A stretch of 64,000 nucleotides of DNA from UBA6022 sp036382575 (GTDB lineage Bacteria > Patescibacteriota > Saccharimonadia > Saccharimonadales > Saccharimonadaceae), in contig DASVHL010000073.1 of the NCBI GenBank assembly GCA_036382575.1, positions 1-64,000 on the forward strand. Direction: 5' to 3'. The notes under the pieces are model-generated. The model saw only the letters and a list, made by a program, of their open reading frames with translations. It was not told the DNA's origin and ran no database searches. This document shows, piece by piece, positions 7,993-16,054 of the stretch. Within the stretch, counting starts at the first letter, position 1; every line of letters starts with the position of its first letter. The position numbers were made by a program, and so were the translations under genes.

Positions 7993-10113
7993 ATGTCTAC
8001 TATTAACCCTACTGGTAAGGAAATTATTTCTGTTACCACTGAACTTTGTGGCAAACCACTAAAACTAGAAGTGAATCGTGTCGGTTTTCGCACGAGCGCC
8101 TCAGTGCTCGTAACCTACGGTGAAACTGTCGTACTTGGTACTGCCATGGTGAGCAAAAAAGCGATCAGCGGCATGGATTACTTTCCACTATCAATTGATT
8201 ACGAAGAAAAATTTTATGCAGCTGGCAAAATCAGTGGCAGCCGCTTCATTAAACGTGAGGGCCGCCCGAGCGACGAGGCTATTCTTATCGGTCGTTTAAT
8301 TGACCGCCCAATTCGTCCATTATTTCCAAAAGGCTACCGCCAAGAAGTTCAGAACGTGGCAACCGTCCTTTCGATGGATCCATCATTCCGCCCTGACATG
8401 GTTGCAATGATCGCTGCCTCAACTGCGCTGATGCTTACTGGTGCACCATTTGATGGTCCAGTTGCAGGTTTACGTGTAGCGCAGGTGAATGGTAAGTTCA
8501 AAGCCTTCGCATCACCAGAAGAGCGCGAAGAGAGCGACCTCGACCTAGTGGTTGCAGGTATCGAAAGTGGTATCACAATGGTAGAAGCCGGTGCAAACCA
8601 GGTATCAGAAGAAGTTATCGCCGATGCACTTGCATGGGCGTTTGAGGCTTTCCAGCCAGCGATTGCTGCGCAAAAGGAACTTGTTGAGAAGGTTGGTGTC
8701 GAGCCACTTGCGTACGAACTTATTTTGCCAAACGAAGAATTCCAAACTGTTGTTGATGAATGGATGAACGGCAAGCTAGGTGAAGACCTGCGCAAGCCGT
8801 ATCCAGAACGTAACGAACTGGTTTCGACACTTCGCGATCAATTCCATGATGCAATGATTGAAAAATTTGGTGAAGAAGATTACAAACTGCTTCGCGGTGA
8901 ATACGACGAGGCCTTTACAATGGCACTGCATAAAGACGTCCGTCGTGGTATTGTTGAAGACAACCTGCGCCCAGATGGTCGCAAGCTTGATGAAATCCGT
9001 CAGCTTAGTTCAGAAATTGGCATCTTGCCACGTACGCACGGTTCAGCACTGTTTACCCGTGGTGTGACACAGGGTATGAACATTGTGACCTTAGCACCAC
9101 TGAGCTTTGCGCAGATGGTTGATACGATGGAGCAAAACGACTACGAACGCCGTTACATGCACCATTACAACGCCCCAGGCTACACTGTCGGTGAAGTTCG
9201 TCGTCTTGGTTCACCGGGTCGACGCGAAATTGGCCACGGCTACCTCGCAGAGCGTGCTGTTATGCCAGTGTTGCCAACCGAAGAAGAATTCCCATACGCG
9301 ATTCGTAGTGTCACCGAAATCATGAGCCAGAACGGCTCAACATCGATGGCCGCAACCTGTAGCTCGGTCCTCGCACTTATGGATGCTGGTGTGCCACTGA
9401 AGGCTCCTGTATCTGGTATCGCGATGGGTCTGATGATGGATGGCGACACGCCATACGTACTATCTGACATTGCCGATGCTGAAGATTTCGCTGGTGATAT
9501 GGACTTTAAGGTGACTGGTACTGAAAAGGGTATCACGGCTATTCAGATGGACATGAAAGTTCATGGTCTTCCGGTAGATATCCTTCGCCAGGCACTAACT
9601 GCCGCTAAGCCGGGTCGTGCACACATCTTGGCGCACATGTTAACGACAATTGCCGCACCAAAACCAAGCCTGAGCCCATATGCTCCACGGATTGAAAAGA
9701 TCAAGATTAATCCTGATAAGATCGGTGCCGTTATCGGTAAGGGCGGTGAAGTAATCAACAAAATTACCGCTGAAACCGGTGCTCAGATCGACATCAAGGA
9801 AGACGGTTTGATTACTGTTGCTGCTAGCGATACAACCAATATCGAAAAAGCTATCAACTGGATTAAGTCGTTGACTGAAGAGCCAGAAGTCGGCAAGATT
9901 TACGACGGTAAAGTGGTGAGTATCAAGGACTTTGGTGCCTTCATTAACATCATGCCTGGCATCGATGGTATGGTTCATATCTCACAGCTTTCTAACGAGC
10001 GTGTTGAAAGGGTAGAGGACGTTCTGCACGAAGGTCAAATCCTGAAGGTAAAATTGACTGGCATCGACGAGCGTGGTCGTCTGAGTCTTAGTATTAAAGA
10101 CCTCGAACAATAG
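7993..10113 (+). CDS. pnp: Polyribonucleotide nucleotidyltransferase (PNPase)
   Basis: PNPase degrades RNA 3' to 5' by phosphorolysis and can add tails. The 706-residue protein has two RNase PH-like domains (about 10-230 and 325-540) joined by a helical region, then a KH domain with IGAVIGKGGEVINKI near residue 570 and an S1 domain starting EVGKIYDGKVVSIKDFGAF near 630. KREGRPSDEAILIGRLIDRP is the first-domain signature. The ATG at 7993, 8 bases after GGAGG, is preferred over an in-frame ATG 24 bases upstream. Together with RNase J it forms the visible RNA decay machinery. Confidence 0.97.
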   Translation: MSTINPTGKEIISVTTELCGKPLKLEVNRVGFRTSASVLVTYGETVVLGTAMVSKKAISGMDYFPLSIDYEEKFYAAGKISGSRFIKREGRPSDEAILIGRLIDRPIRPLFPKGYRQEVQNVATVLSMDPSFRPDMVAMIAASTALMLTGAPFDGPVAGLRVAQVNGKFKAFASPEEREESDLDLVVAGIESGITMVEAGANQVSEEVIADALAWAFEAFQPAIAAQKELVEKVGVEPLAYELILPNEEFQTVVDEWMNGKLGEDLRKPYPERNELVSTLRDQFHDAMIEKFGEEDYKLLRGEYDEAFTMALHKDVRRGIVEDNLRPDGRKLDEIRQLSSEIGILPRTHGSALFTRGVTQGMNIVTLAPLSFAQMVDTMEQNDYERRYMHHYNAPGYTVGEVRRLGSPGRREIGHGYLAERAVMPVLPTEEEFPYAIRSVTEIMSQNGSTSMAATCSSVLALMDAGVPLKAPVSGIAMGLMMDGDTPYVLSDIADAEDFAGDMDFKVTGTEKGITAIQMDMKVHGLPVDILRQALTAAKPGRAHILAHMLTTIAAPKPSLSPYAPRIEKIKINPDKIGAVIGKGGEVINKITAETGAQIDIKEDGLITVAASDTTNIEKAINWIKSLTEEPEVGKIYDGKVVSIKDFGAFINIMPGIDGMVHISQLSNERVERVEDVLHEGQILKVKLTGIDERGRLSLSIKDLEQ

Positions 10114-10126
10114 AGGTGACTCTAAT

Positions 10127-10159
10127 AAAACACCCGGCTTCGTAAGCCGGGTGTTTTTT
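10127..10159 (+). terminator. Terminator of pnp
   Basis: A 14-bp stem (10127-10140 with 10144-10157) with a CGT loop and a T run ends pnp. It overlaps the stop of the convergent gene by two bases. Confidence 0.92.
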
Positions 10160-10595
10160 ATTCCGGTATATCGGTAAGATATCTGCTGTGCGGCTCACCG
10201 TGATCTGGATTGACACCTTCGTTATAGATCTGGGCGATGTATGGAGATTCGATCATATGTCGTGCCGCCTTATGCTCTTCGTTATATGGTGGGCGCCAAA
10301 TAGTGCGATTGCAGTTGGCAATATCAATGATAAGTTGGGCCTGCTCTTGGCGAAGTTTGGCAATATCCTGCGCGAGTGTATTATGCTCTTCAGTCGTGGC
10401 TTGGCGGGTCTGGATGTCACCTGATTGTCCAATCGCAATCAACCCAAGGGTGAGCGTATTGTGGCGTGTCTCCATCTCGTGGAGTGCTTGGTAAAGAGAG
10501 GCCGACTCGTGATGCAATCTAACGCGCCGCTCCTCAGTACTTTCATCAAAGTTAATAGAAATATCGTGAGAGAAAACCACTGCTTCAGCCGACAT
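10158..10595 (-). CDS. Hypothetical cytoplasmic protein, 145 residues
   Basis: I do not recognise this protein. It is soluble, mostly helical and probably coiled coil in the middle (SASLYQALHEMETRHNTL and QDIAKLRQEQAQLIIDIANC). The start at 10595 (MSAEAVVF) is chosen because GAGGTG lies 6 bases before it and a TATACT lies upstream on the minus strand; in-frame ATGs further upstream have neither. The C-terminal half carries IWRPPYNEEHKAARHMIESPYIAQIYN, with no known motif. Confidence 0.6.
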   Translation of the reverse strand: MSAEAVVFSHDISINFDESTEERRVRLHHESASLYQALHEMETRHNTLTLGLIAIGQSGDIQTRQATTEEHNTLAQDIAKLRQEQAQLIIDIANCNRTIWRPPYNEEHKAARHMIESPYIAQIYNEGVNPDHGEPHSRYLTDIPE

Positions 10596-10740
10596 GCCAC
10601 ACCTCATTTTAGATTTGTTGTCGGTAGTATAGCATTCGCTATTCGCGTACGCTAGATAGTCTATGATGTGATATCTACATACGATTAAGCATGCCGAGTA
10701 ACTTCGCCTATGTCTCACCGATTATGGCAACTGTTGAGGT

Positions 10741-10778
10741 AAAATGAAAAACGCCCAGCTGCAATTGCAGACTGGGCG
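10741..10778 (-). terminator. Terminator of the 96-residue gene
   Basis: CGCCCAG (10752-10758) pairs with CTGGGCG (10772-10778) around an inner palindrome (CTGCAATTGCAG). Five T follow on the minus strand. Confidence 0.85.
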
Positions 10779-10802
10779 CTTTCACTCGGAGGGGCTGGAT
10801 AG

Positions 10803-11093
10803 CTATGCGTACTGATTGCTTGTGTTTTGCAAGCGGGTGATGGCGGTTGCGGGATTGTCGTGAATGACAGTTGTGTGCTCGTAGCGCGCTTTGCTGAGGG
10901 CTACGTTTACGCGACGGCGTTCGCCGTGTTTGTATTCGTTGGCTTTGAGCGAGGCGTGCTTGCCTTGGCCAAAGTACCAATAGAGCTGCTTGAGCGGCTC
11001 ACCGGCGACAACGCGTACGTGCTCGTCGGCGATGGCCTTGTAACGTTCGCGGCGCAACTGGTCGCGCTTAACACCTTTGACATTGATACGCAC
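10803..11093 (-). CDS. Small basic hypothetical protein, 96 residues, GTG start
   Basis: This protein has no family I can name. It is basic and soluble, opening RINVKGVKRDQLRRERYKAI and containing GEPLKQLYWYFGQGKHASLKAN. The GTG at 11093 is chosen because GGAAGGAAG sits 5 bases upstream; the longer frame starting at 11135 begins before the predicted transcription start. The transcription unit is complete: consensus promoter, one gene, hairpin terminator. The charge suggests nucleic acid binding, but that is a guess. Confidence 0.6.
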   Translation of the reverse strand: MRINVKGVKRDQLRRERYKAIADEHVRVVAGEPLKQLYWYFGQGKHASLKANEYKHGERRRVNVALSKARYEHTTVIHDNPATAITRLQNTSNQYA

Positions 11094-11125
11094 GGTACTT
11101 CCTTCCAATCGGAGTGAATGAATTG

Positions 11126-11154
11126 ATATTAACATAATTGGTATAAAATGTCAA
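11126..11154 (-). promoter_or_regulatory. Promoter of the 96-residue gene
   Basis: TTGACA and TAATAT on the minus strand are separated by exactly 17 bases. The same pair of boxes with the same spacing drives the 39-residue gene at 47844-47963. Confidence 0.8.
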
Positions 11155-11258
11155 TAGCATAGGGACAAAACTAAGTATAGAACAGCTAAGAAATGTAATA
11201 TGTATTACTACTAATGAAAAGTGATTTATATATGATGAGTAAAGTAAGGAGAATCATT

Positions 11259-11360
11259 ATGATACCAAAGCTACTTCGTTCAACCATTTTTATCGCAATC
11301 GTTCGCTGGGCTGCACCGCGTATATGGGCCTACATAAAGAAGCGTCGCGCTTTAAAATGA
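11259..11360 (+). CDS. 33-residue hydrophobic/basic small protein
   Basis: The predicted peptide has an N-terminal part MIPKLLRSTIFIAIVRWAAP and a tail ending YIKKRRALK. AAGGAG lies 7 bases before the ATG, and a TATATGAT element lies about 25 bases upstream. The peptide would form one short membrane or amphipathic helix with a strongly basic C-terminus. Coding status is not proven; the ribosome site and clean start and stop favour it. Its function is unknown. Confidence 0.45.
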   Translation: MIPKLLRSTIFIAIVRWAAPRIWAYIKKRRALK

Positions 11361-11373
11361 TATTCTAGTAGCA

Positions 11374-11952
11374 ATGAGCCAATCAAAACAGGAACAACTC
11401 GATAACCTAAAGACAGATATTCTCGAAAATAATATCTGTCCTGATCTTGCCGAACAGGCAACGCAGCTTGTAATGGGTGACGGCAATCTGGATGCTGAAA
11501 TTGTGTTTATTGGTGAAGCGCCAGGTAAAAAAGAGGATGAATCGGGACTACCGTTTGTGGGTGCTTCCGGAAAGTTTTTGAATGAGATGTTGGCTCAGGC
11601 CAGGCTTGAGCGCCGTGATGTCTATATAACGAATGTCGTGAAGTACCGCCCACCAAATAACCGCGACCCAAAACCTGCGGAAAAGAAGGCATTTATGCCG
11701 TATTTGTTAAAACAACTCGAAATCATCAAACCAAAAGTTGTCATTACGCTGGGGCGACATAGTATGGAATATTTTCTGCCTGGTGCCATCATCGGTGATA
11801 TTCATGGCCAGCCGCACCAGGTACAGATTGATAGTAACGAGCTACTCATTATTCCGCTCTATCACCCGGCAGCCGCGCTTTATAACGGTAGCCTGCGCCA
11901 GACACTGATCGATGATTTTATGCGTGTGCCACAGATCATCACTGGCCGCTAA
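11374..11952 (+). CDS. Family 4 uracil-DNA glycosylase lacking the iron-sulfur cysteines
   Basis: This 192-residue enzyme should remove uracil from DNA. It has the family 4 motifs GEAPGKKEDESGLPFVGASG (about residues 48-67), TNVVKYRPPNNRDP and the C-terminal HPAAALYN. Standard family 4 enzymes carry four cysteines that hold a 4Fe-4S cluster (CxxC near the N-terminus, one in NVVKCRPP and one about 15 residues later). Here only C22 remains; the others are Leu, Tyr and Phe, so no cluster can form. The ATG at 11374 lies 7 bases after a TATTCT element, suggesting a leaderless mRNA. Confidence 0.9.
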   Translation: MSQSKQEQLDNLKTDILENNICPDLAEQATQLVMGDGNLDAEIVFIGEAPGKKEDESGLPFVGASGKFLNEMLAQARLERRDVYITNVVKYRPPNNRDPKPAEKKAFMPYLLKQLEIIKPKVVITLGRHSMEYFLPGAIIGDIHGQPHQVQIDSNELLIIPLYHPAAALYNGSLRQTLIDDFMRVPQIITGR

Positions 11953-11954
11953 TA

Positions 11955-11983
11955 TTGACTTTTATAACATTTAGTGATATAGT
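11955..11983 (+). promoter_or_regulatory. Promoter of the lipid-kinase-like gene
   Basis: TTGACT and TATAGT are exactly 17 bases apart. The predicted start is about 6 bases before the ATG at 11996, so the transcript is nearly leaderless. Confidence 0.75.
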
Positions 11984-11995
11984 GCATATAGTATC

Positions 11996-12934
11996 ATGCA
12001 AAATAAAAACGCTGAAAATCTTATTATCGTTCAAAACCCGAACAGTACCCGGGCTGATAAAATTGACGAAAAAGTATTTGCGCCACTTGAGCGACACGGT
12101 ATTCCATACGAGGTCTATCATACCGAATCGGCCGATACTGAACAGAATATTGCTGACATGCAAGAACAGATTCCTGCTGATGCAACAGTGATGATTGCAG
12201 CGGGCGATGGCACTGCTATGCAAGCAGTAAACGCTTCGCTGCGTAGCGATAAGAACTGGACACTTGGCTTTGTGCCACTTGGAAATTTCAATGATAATGC
12301 TCATTCTCATGCAAAACGACACCACTCTGTCGTTGATCTATTAAACGCACCGGAAGTAAATACACATCCACTTACGATTGATGTTGATGGTGAATATTGG
12401 CGCCACGCACCAGCATATATGACAATCGGCTGGACGGCACTTGCCGCTAGTCAATTTGGCGATGCTGAATCACGCAAGGCTATGAAGGACACTCCGGCCG
12501 CATTGAAATTGGCAAAAAGTTTAGGCCAGCTTGCGGGGAATTATATTCAGAATAGACGAATACTTTTACCATCATTTACTGCAAACGGCATCTATCAAGA
12601 CGAAGCTACGGATATCTTGGCTATCAATAGTCCCTACGTCGGCGGTATCGTACGCTCGCAGGATAACTATTTCGACAAGTCATATTTTGGCAGCAGGGCA
12701 GACATCAATGTGGGCCGCATCTTGCCGAATGTTCCATTTGGCCTGAAAGCAATTACCGGCCATGCACCGTCTGATCGTGTCGAGGAAATGCACCTTGTGT
12801 TTGATGAAGTGGCACATCTACCTGTTCAAACAGAGGGTGAATTTCAATGGCTTGATGCTAAAGAAATCTTTGTCTACAAGAATCCTACCGACATCATTCG
12901 CGTGCTTCACCCCAAGGGCATAGCGCGTCGCTAA
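11996..12934 (+). CDS. Divergent diacylglycerol/sphingosine kinase-like protein
   Basis: The 312-residue protein has the outline of the DgkB/YegS lipid kinase family: IIVQNPNSTRADK at the N-terminus, a nucleotide loop at VMIAAGDGTAMQAVNA (GGDGT in most members, AGDGT here) and FVPLGNFNDNAH where the family has PLGTGND. The C-terminal half (about 125-312) matches the beta-sandwich region in size. Such kinases phosphorylate diacylglycerol or related lipids. The changed motifs leave activity uncertain. An NAD-kinase fold relative is the main alternative. Confidence 0.7.
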   Translation: MQNKNAENLIIVQNPNSTRADKIDEKVFAPLERHGIPYEVYHTESADTEQNIADMQEQIPADATVMIAAGDGTAMQAVNASLRSDKNWTLGFVPLGNFNDNAHSHAKRHHSVVDLLNAPEVNTHPLTIDVDGEYWRHAPAYMTIGWTALAASQFGDAESRKAMKDTPAALKLAKSLGQLAGNYIQNRRILLPSFTANGIYQDEATDILAINSPYVGGIVRSQDNYFDKSYFGSRADINVGRILPNVPFGLKAITGHAPSDRVEEMHLVFDEVAHLPVQTEGEFQWLDAKEIFVYKNPTDIIRVLHPKGIARR

Positions 12935-12935
12935 C

Positions 12936-12964
12936 TTGCGCCCCACCTTGTAGTCTGCTATAGT
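12936..12964 (+). promoter_or_regulatory. Promoter of rnj
   Basis: TTGCGC and TATAGT with 17-base spacing predict a start near 12971 and a leader of about 100 bases before rnj. Confidence 0.6.
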
Positions 12965-13073
12965 AAGAACACTTATCGAAGAGGGAAAGACCACTTACAT
13001 GACTGTCCTACCTCCCTCAACTCGTATTTATTTATGCAATTATTCCAATAATTAAAAGGAGAAACAATACATT

Positions 13074-15263
13074 ATGGGTCAACGAAGACTCTCTAACACG
13101 ACACCTGACGACCAAAGTAAGCGTCCGCAGGGTCAGCAACGACAAAAATCAAACAATACGGTGTTAAATAGCACTACTACTCGCAAGGGTGAAGTCTTCC
13201 GTGCGCAGCGTCGCACTAGTGAAAACGTCAACGTTCAAGCCAGCCAACACATGATTAATGTGCCGGTCAATAAATCTATCTACAACGGTTACAACGGCCG
13301 TCAATTTAGTTTGGCTGACCAAAAGAATCAGCCTCGTCCAAATGCTAACGTACCAAAACTCAAGATTATGCCAATTGGTGGCTTGGGTGAAATGGGTATT
13401 GGTAAAAACATGATGGCGATTGAATATGATAACGACATTATCGTCATTGACTGTGGCTTCTTGTTCCCAGGTAGTGACTATCCAGGTATTAACTATATTA
13501 TTCCTGATATTACTTATCTTGAAGAGAACAAACATAAGATCCGTGGCCATGTCTTTACGCACGGACACCTTGATCACATTGGCGCGTATCGTCATATCGC
13601 TGATAAGATTCCTGCACCTGTCTATGCCAGCAAGTTTACGCTTGGTATGTTGCAGCGCACCATGGAAGAGGCAACGAGCGGATTCGAGCCTGATTACCAT
13701 GAAATGAACCCAGAGTCTCACGAACGCGTGCAACTCGGTGACAGCTTCTCAATCGAACTTGTGCGTGTAAACCACTCAATTCCTGACGCGACTGCCGTCG
13801 TCGTCCGTACGCCACTTGGTGTCCTGGTTGATACTGGCGACTGGCGTTTTGAAGAAAACCCAGTTGACGGCAAGAAGTTTGACCTTGAACGTCTGACTGA
13901 AATTGCTTCAACTGAAGGCATCTTGTTGCTGATGAACGAATCAACAAACTGTGAGTCCGAAGGTGGACACGAGCATGGCGAATTTGATATCCAGCAATCA
14001 ATGGGCCAGGTGATGGATAAATATCCTAATAGCCGTTTGGTTCTTAGCTGTTTCAGCAGCCAGATTCATCGTATGCAGGTCATCCTTGAAGAAGCTAAAA
14101 AGCACGACCGCAAGGTAGCGTTCGCTGGCTATTCAATGATTCAAAACCTTGAAGTAGCTCTTCGTGCCGGTGTGATTAAAATTCCTAAAGACGTTGTCGT
14201 TAAGATGGAAGACGTCGTTAAATTACCTGACGGTAAAGTGACAATCGTTTGTACTGGTTCACAGGGTGAATTCAACGCCGTACTTAACCGTATGGCAACT
14301 GGTTCTCACAAGTTTATCAAGATCAAAAACTCTGACGTTATTGTCTTTAGCTCAAACGCTATTCCTGGTAACGAAAAGTACGTAACTCGTACGGTTGATG
14401 GTTTGATGCGTGAAGGTAGCGCGGTTATTCAAAACGGCAAAACTCACCTTACTGGCGTCGGCCCACTCCACCTTTCAGGTCACGGCTACTATGATGACCA
14501 CGTGAAGCTAGTTAATGCTTTGAATCCAAAGTACTACATGCCAATTCACGGTGAATTCCACATGCTTGTCCACAACGCCGAACTTGCTGAAAAGGAAGCC
14601 GGCATCCCACGTGATAACATCTTTGTTTGTGACAGTGGTGATGTCATTGAAATTACCGCTGATGGTGCCAAGAAAAATGGCCGTATCCCAGTCGGCGGTA
14701 TTATGTATGACGATAGCGGTGCAACTGTATCAGAAGTTGTTCTGAAAGACCGTATTCATATGGCAGCTGAAGGTATGTTTGTGATTGTTCTAACTGTTGC
14801 TCGCGGTAGTGGTCGTTTGATGACCAGCCCGGACATTATCAGTCGTGGCTTTATCTACCTACGCGATAGCGAAGAGTTGATGAATATGATTCGTCAGTAC
14901 TTGAAGCAAAAGGTAACTAAGAGCTTTAGCGGCAAACGCGTTGACCTAGATGTGATCAAGAAAGAGTTGAAAGACGAAATCACTCACATTCTCTATGATC
15001 AGACTCGTCGCACCCCAATCGTTATCCCAGTGATCAATGAAATCGGTGGTGGCGGTGGCGGTGGCGGTCAAAACCGCAACCAAGGCGGCGATAATCGTGC
15101 TCAGGGTGAAAACCGTGGTCAAAACGGCGGTAATCGCCAAAATGACAATCGCGGTCCTCGTCCAGAACGCCCAGAAGCTAAGAAGTTTCCAGCACCAGTT
15201 GTTCCTGACACCGAAGCAACTGACACCAAGGCTCGTCAGGCCCAAGACTCTCGTCCTTATTAG
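13074..15263 (+). CDS. rnj: Ribonuclease J
   Basis: RNase J is a metallo-beta-lactamase/beta-CASP nuclease with endonuclease and 5'-3' exonuclease activity in mRNA decay and rRNA maturation. The metal motif THGHLDHIGAYRH is near residue 163, followed by VNHSIPDATAVVVRTPLG, VDTGDWRF and, in the beta-CASP part, SGHGYYDDHVKL and MPIHGEFHML. The 729-residue length exceeds the usual 550-600: residues 1-95 form a basic, Gln/Asn/Arg-rich extension, and about 75 C-terminal residues are Gly/Asn/Arg-rich with an eight-glycine run. Both tails look disordered and may bind RNA. AAAAGGAG precedes the ATG. Confidence 0.95.
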   Translation: MGQRRLSNTTPDDQSKRPQGQQRQKSNNTVLNSTTTRKGEVFRAQRRTSENVNVQASQHMINVPVNKSIYNGYNGRQFSLADQKNQPRPNANVPKLKIMPIGGLGEMGIGKNMMAIEYDNDIIVIDCGFLFPGSDYPGINYIIPDITYLEENKHKIRGHVFTHGHLDHIGAYRHIADKIPAPVYASKFTLGMLQRTMEEATSGFEPDYHEMNPESHERVQLGDSFSIELVRVNHSIPDATAVVVRTPLGVLVDTGDWRFEENPVDGKKFDLERLTEIASTEGILLLMNESTNCESEGGHEHGEFDIQQSMGQVMDKYPNSRLVLSCFSSQIHRMQVILEEAKKHDRKVAFAGYSMIQNLEVALRAGVIKIPKDVVVKMEDVVKLPDGKVTIVCTGSQGEFNAVLNRMATGSHKFIKIKNSDVIVFSSNAIPGNEKYVTRTVDGLMREGSAVIQNGKTHLTGVGPLHLSGHGYYDDHVKLVNALNPKYYMPIHGEFHMLVHNAELAEKEAGIPRDNIFVCDSGDVIEITADGAKKNGRIPVGGIMYDDSGATVSEVVLKDRIHMAAEGMFVIVLTVARGSGRLMTSPDIISRGFIYLRDSEELMNMIRQYLKQKVTKSFSGKRVDLDVIKKELKDEITHILYDQTRRTPIVIPVINEIGGGGGGGGQNRNQGGDNRAQGENRGQNGGNRQNDNRGPRPERPEAKKFPAPVVPDTEATDTKARQAQDSRPY

Positions 15264-15289
15264 TAAGGATAGTAATCGGCATATGAAAA

Positions 15290-15306
15290 ACCCCGCCTAG
15301 CGGGGT
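15290..15306. terminator. Short terminator between rnj and a convergent gene
   Basis: A 7-bp GC stem (15290-15296 with 15300-15306) with a 3-base loop lies between convergent genes. The minus-strand side has the better T tract. Confidence 0.65.
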
Positions 15307-15325
15307 CTTTCCTGTAAAGACAACG

Positions 15326-15841
15326 CTAGCGGGGCATGTGTGCTTTCTCTTTTCTCTGCTTAATCAGGTAACGATCGATACTTCGATACAAGAACTCGAC
15401 ATCTTGGATGCGAGCTTCCATTCTTCTCTTGAGCCTTTGCAGCTCATCGGTCTGAATGGAGGTAAATGGAGTGTCAGGTGGATGGGTTGAGGCTCTTTTC
15501 TTGAGTCGACCATATCTCGCCTGAATCCGATAAATGTCTGCTGCGTACTTCTCGGCTCGTTGTACGAACTCCTTGCTTTCAGCCACTGGCAAAAGAAGGG
15601 TCTTCAGGGTGACCTCGGTTACGAGAGCCTCTGACGACGGGAGAGTACACATTAGACGATTAGCATCAAGCCAAAGTAGCTTGTACGTTTTTTGGGTCTT
15701 CTTTTGATTGGCTAAACTTTCGCGGCGTTCTTTTATTTTTGTGATCGCCCTCAGTATCGGTGCCTCGAGCTTTTCCTGAACACTGGGTGCCAAAATGAAC
15801 CCAATGAAGATCAGCAAGACCACAAATATTAGATTGTGCAC
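15326..15841 (-). CDS. Membrane-anchored coiled-coil hypothetical protein
   Basis: This 171-residue protein begins with one hydrophobic segment (NLIFVVLLIFIGFILAPS) and continues as a charged, helical domain with likely coiled coils (TDELQRLKRRMEARIQDVEF). It should sit in the membrane by its N-terminus with the body in the cytoplasm. The start codon is GTG at 15841 with AGGA upstream. No family is recognised. It is transcribed away from ftsK across a 210-base divergent region. Confidence 0.6.
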   Translation of the reverse strand: MHNLIFVVLLIFIGFILAPSVQEKLEAPILRAITKIKERRESLANQKKTQKTYKLLWLDANRLMCTLPSSEALVTEVTLKTLLLPVAESKEFVQRAEKYAADIYRIQARYGRLKKRASTHPPDTPFTSIQTDELQRLKRRMEARIQDVEFLYRSIDRYLIKQRKEKAHMPR

Positions 15842-15979
15842 GTTAATTCCTGTTCTGAATGAGAAGTGGAAAGGCTGCTACGGCCCGCTACAGGATAACC
15901 TTATATCGAGCCGTCTAATGCATAAAATAACATACTTATTATATTATGTCAATAAGATGTATAGAAAACCATAAGCCTC

Positions 15980-16008
15980 TTGCAATTTGTAGTAATTTTT
16001 GCTATAAT
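15980..16008 (+). promoter_or_regulatory. Promoter of ftsK
   Basis: TTGCAA, 17 bases and TATAAT (16003-16008) form a near-consensus promoter. A second TATAAT at 16038-16043 would give a leaderless message from the ATG at 16055. Confidence 0.8.
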
Positions 16009-16054
16009 ATGTTGTATCAATCTGATAATAAAAAACATATAATATAAAACAGTT

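Noticed and set aside
12999..13055. 18-codon open frame in the rnj leader
   Set aside because: It has no ribosome site next to its ATG and no sign of regulation. It is probably chance.
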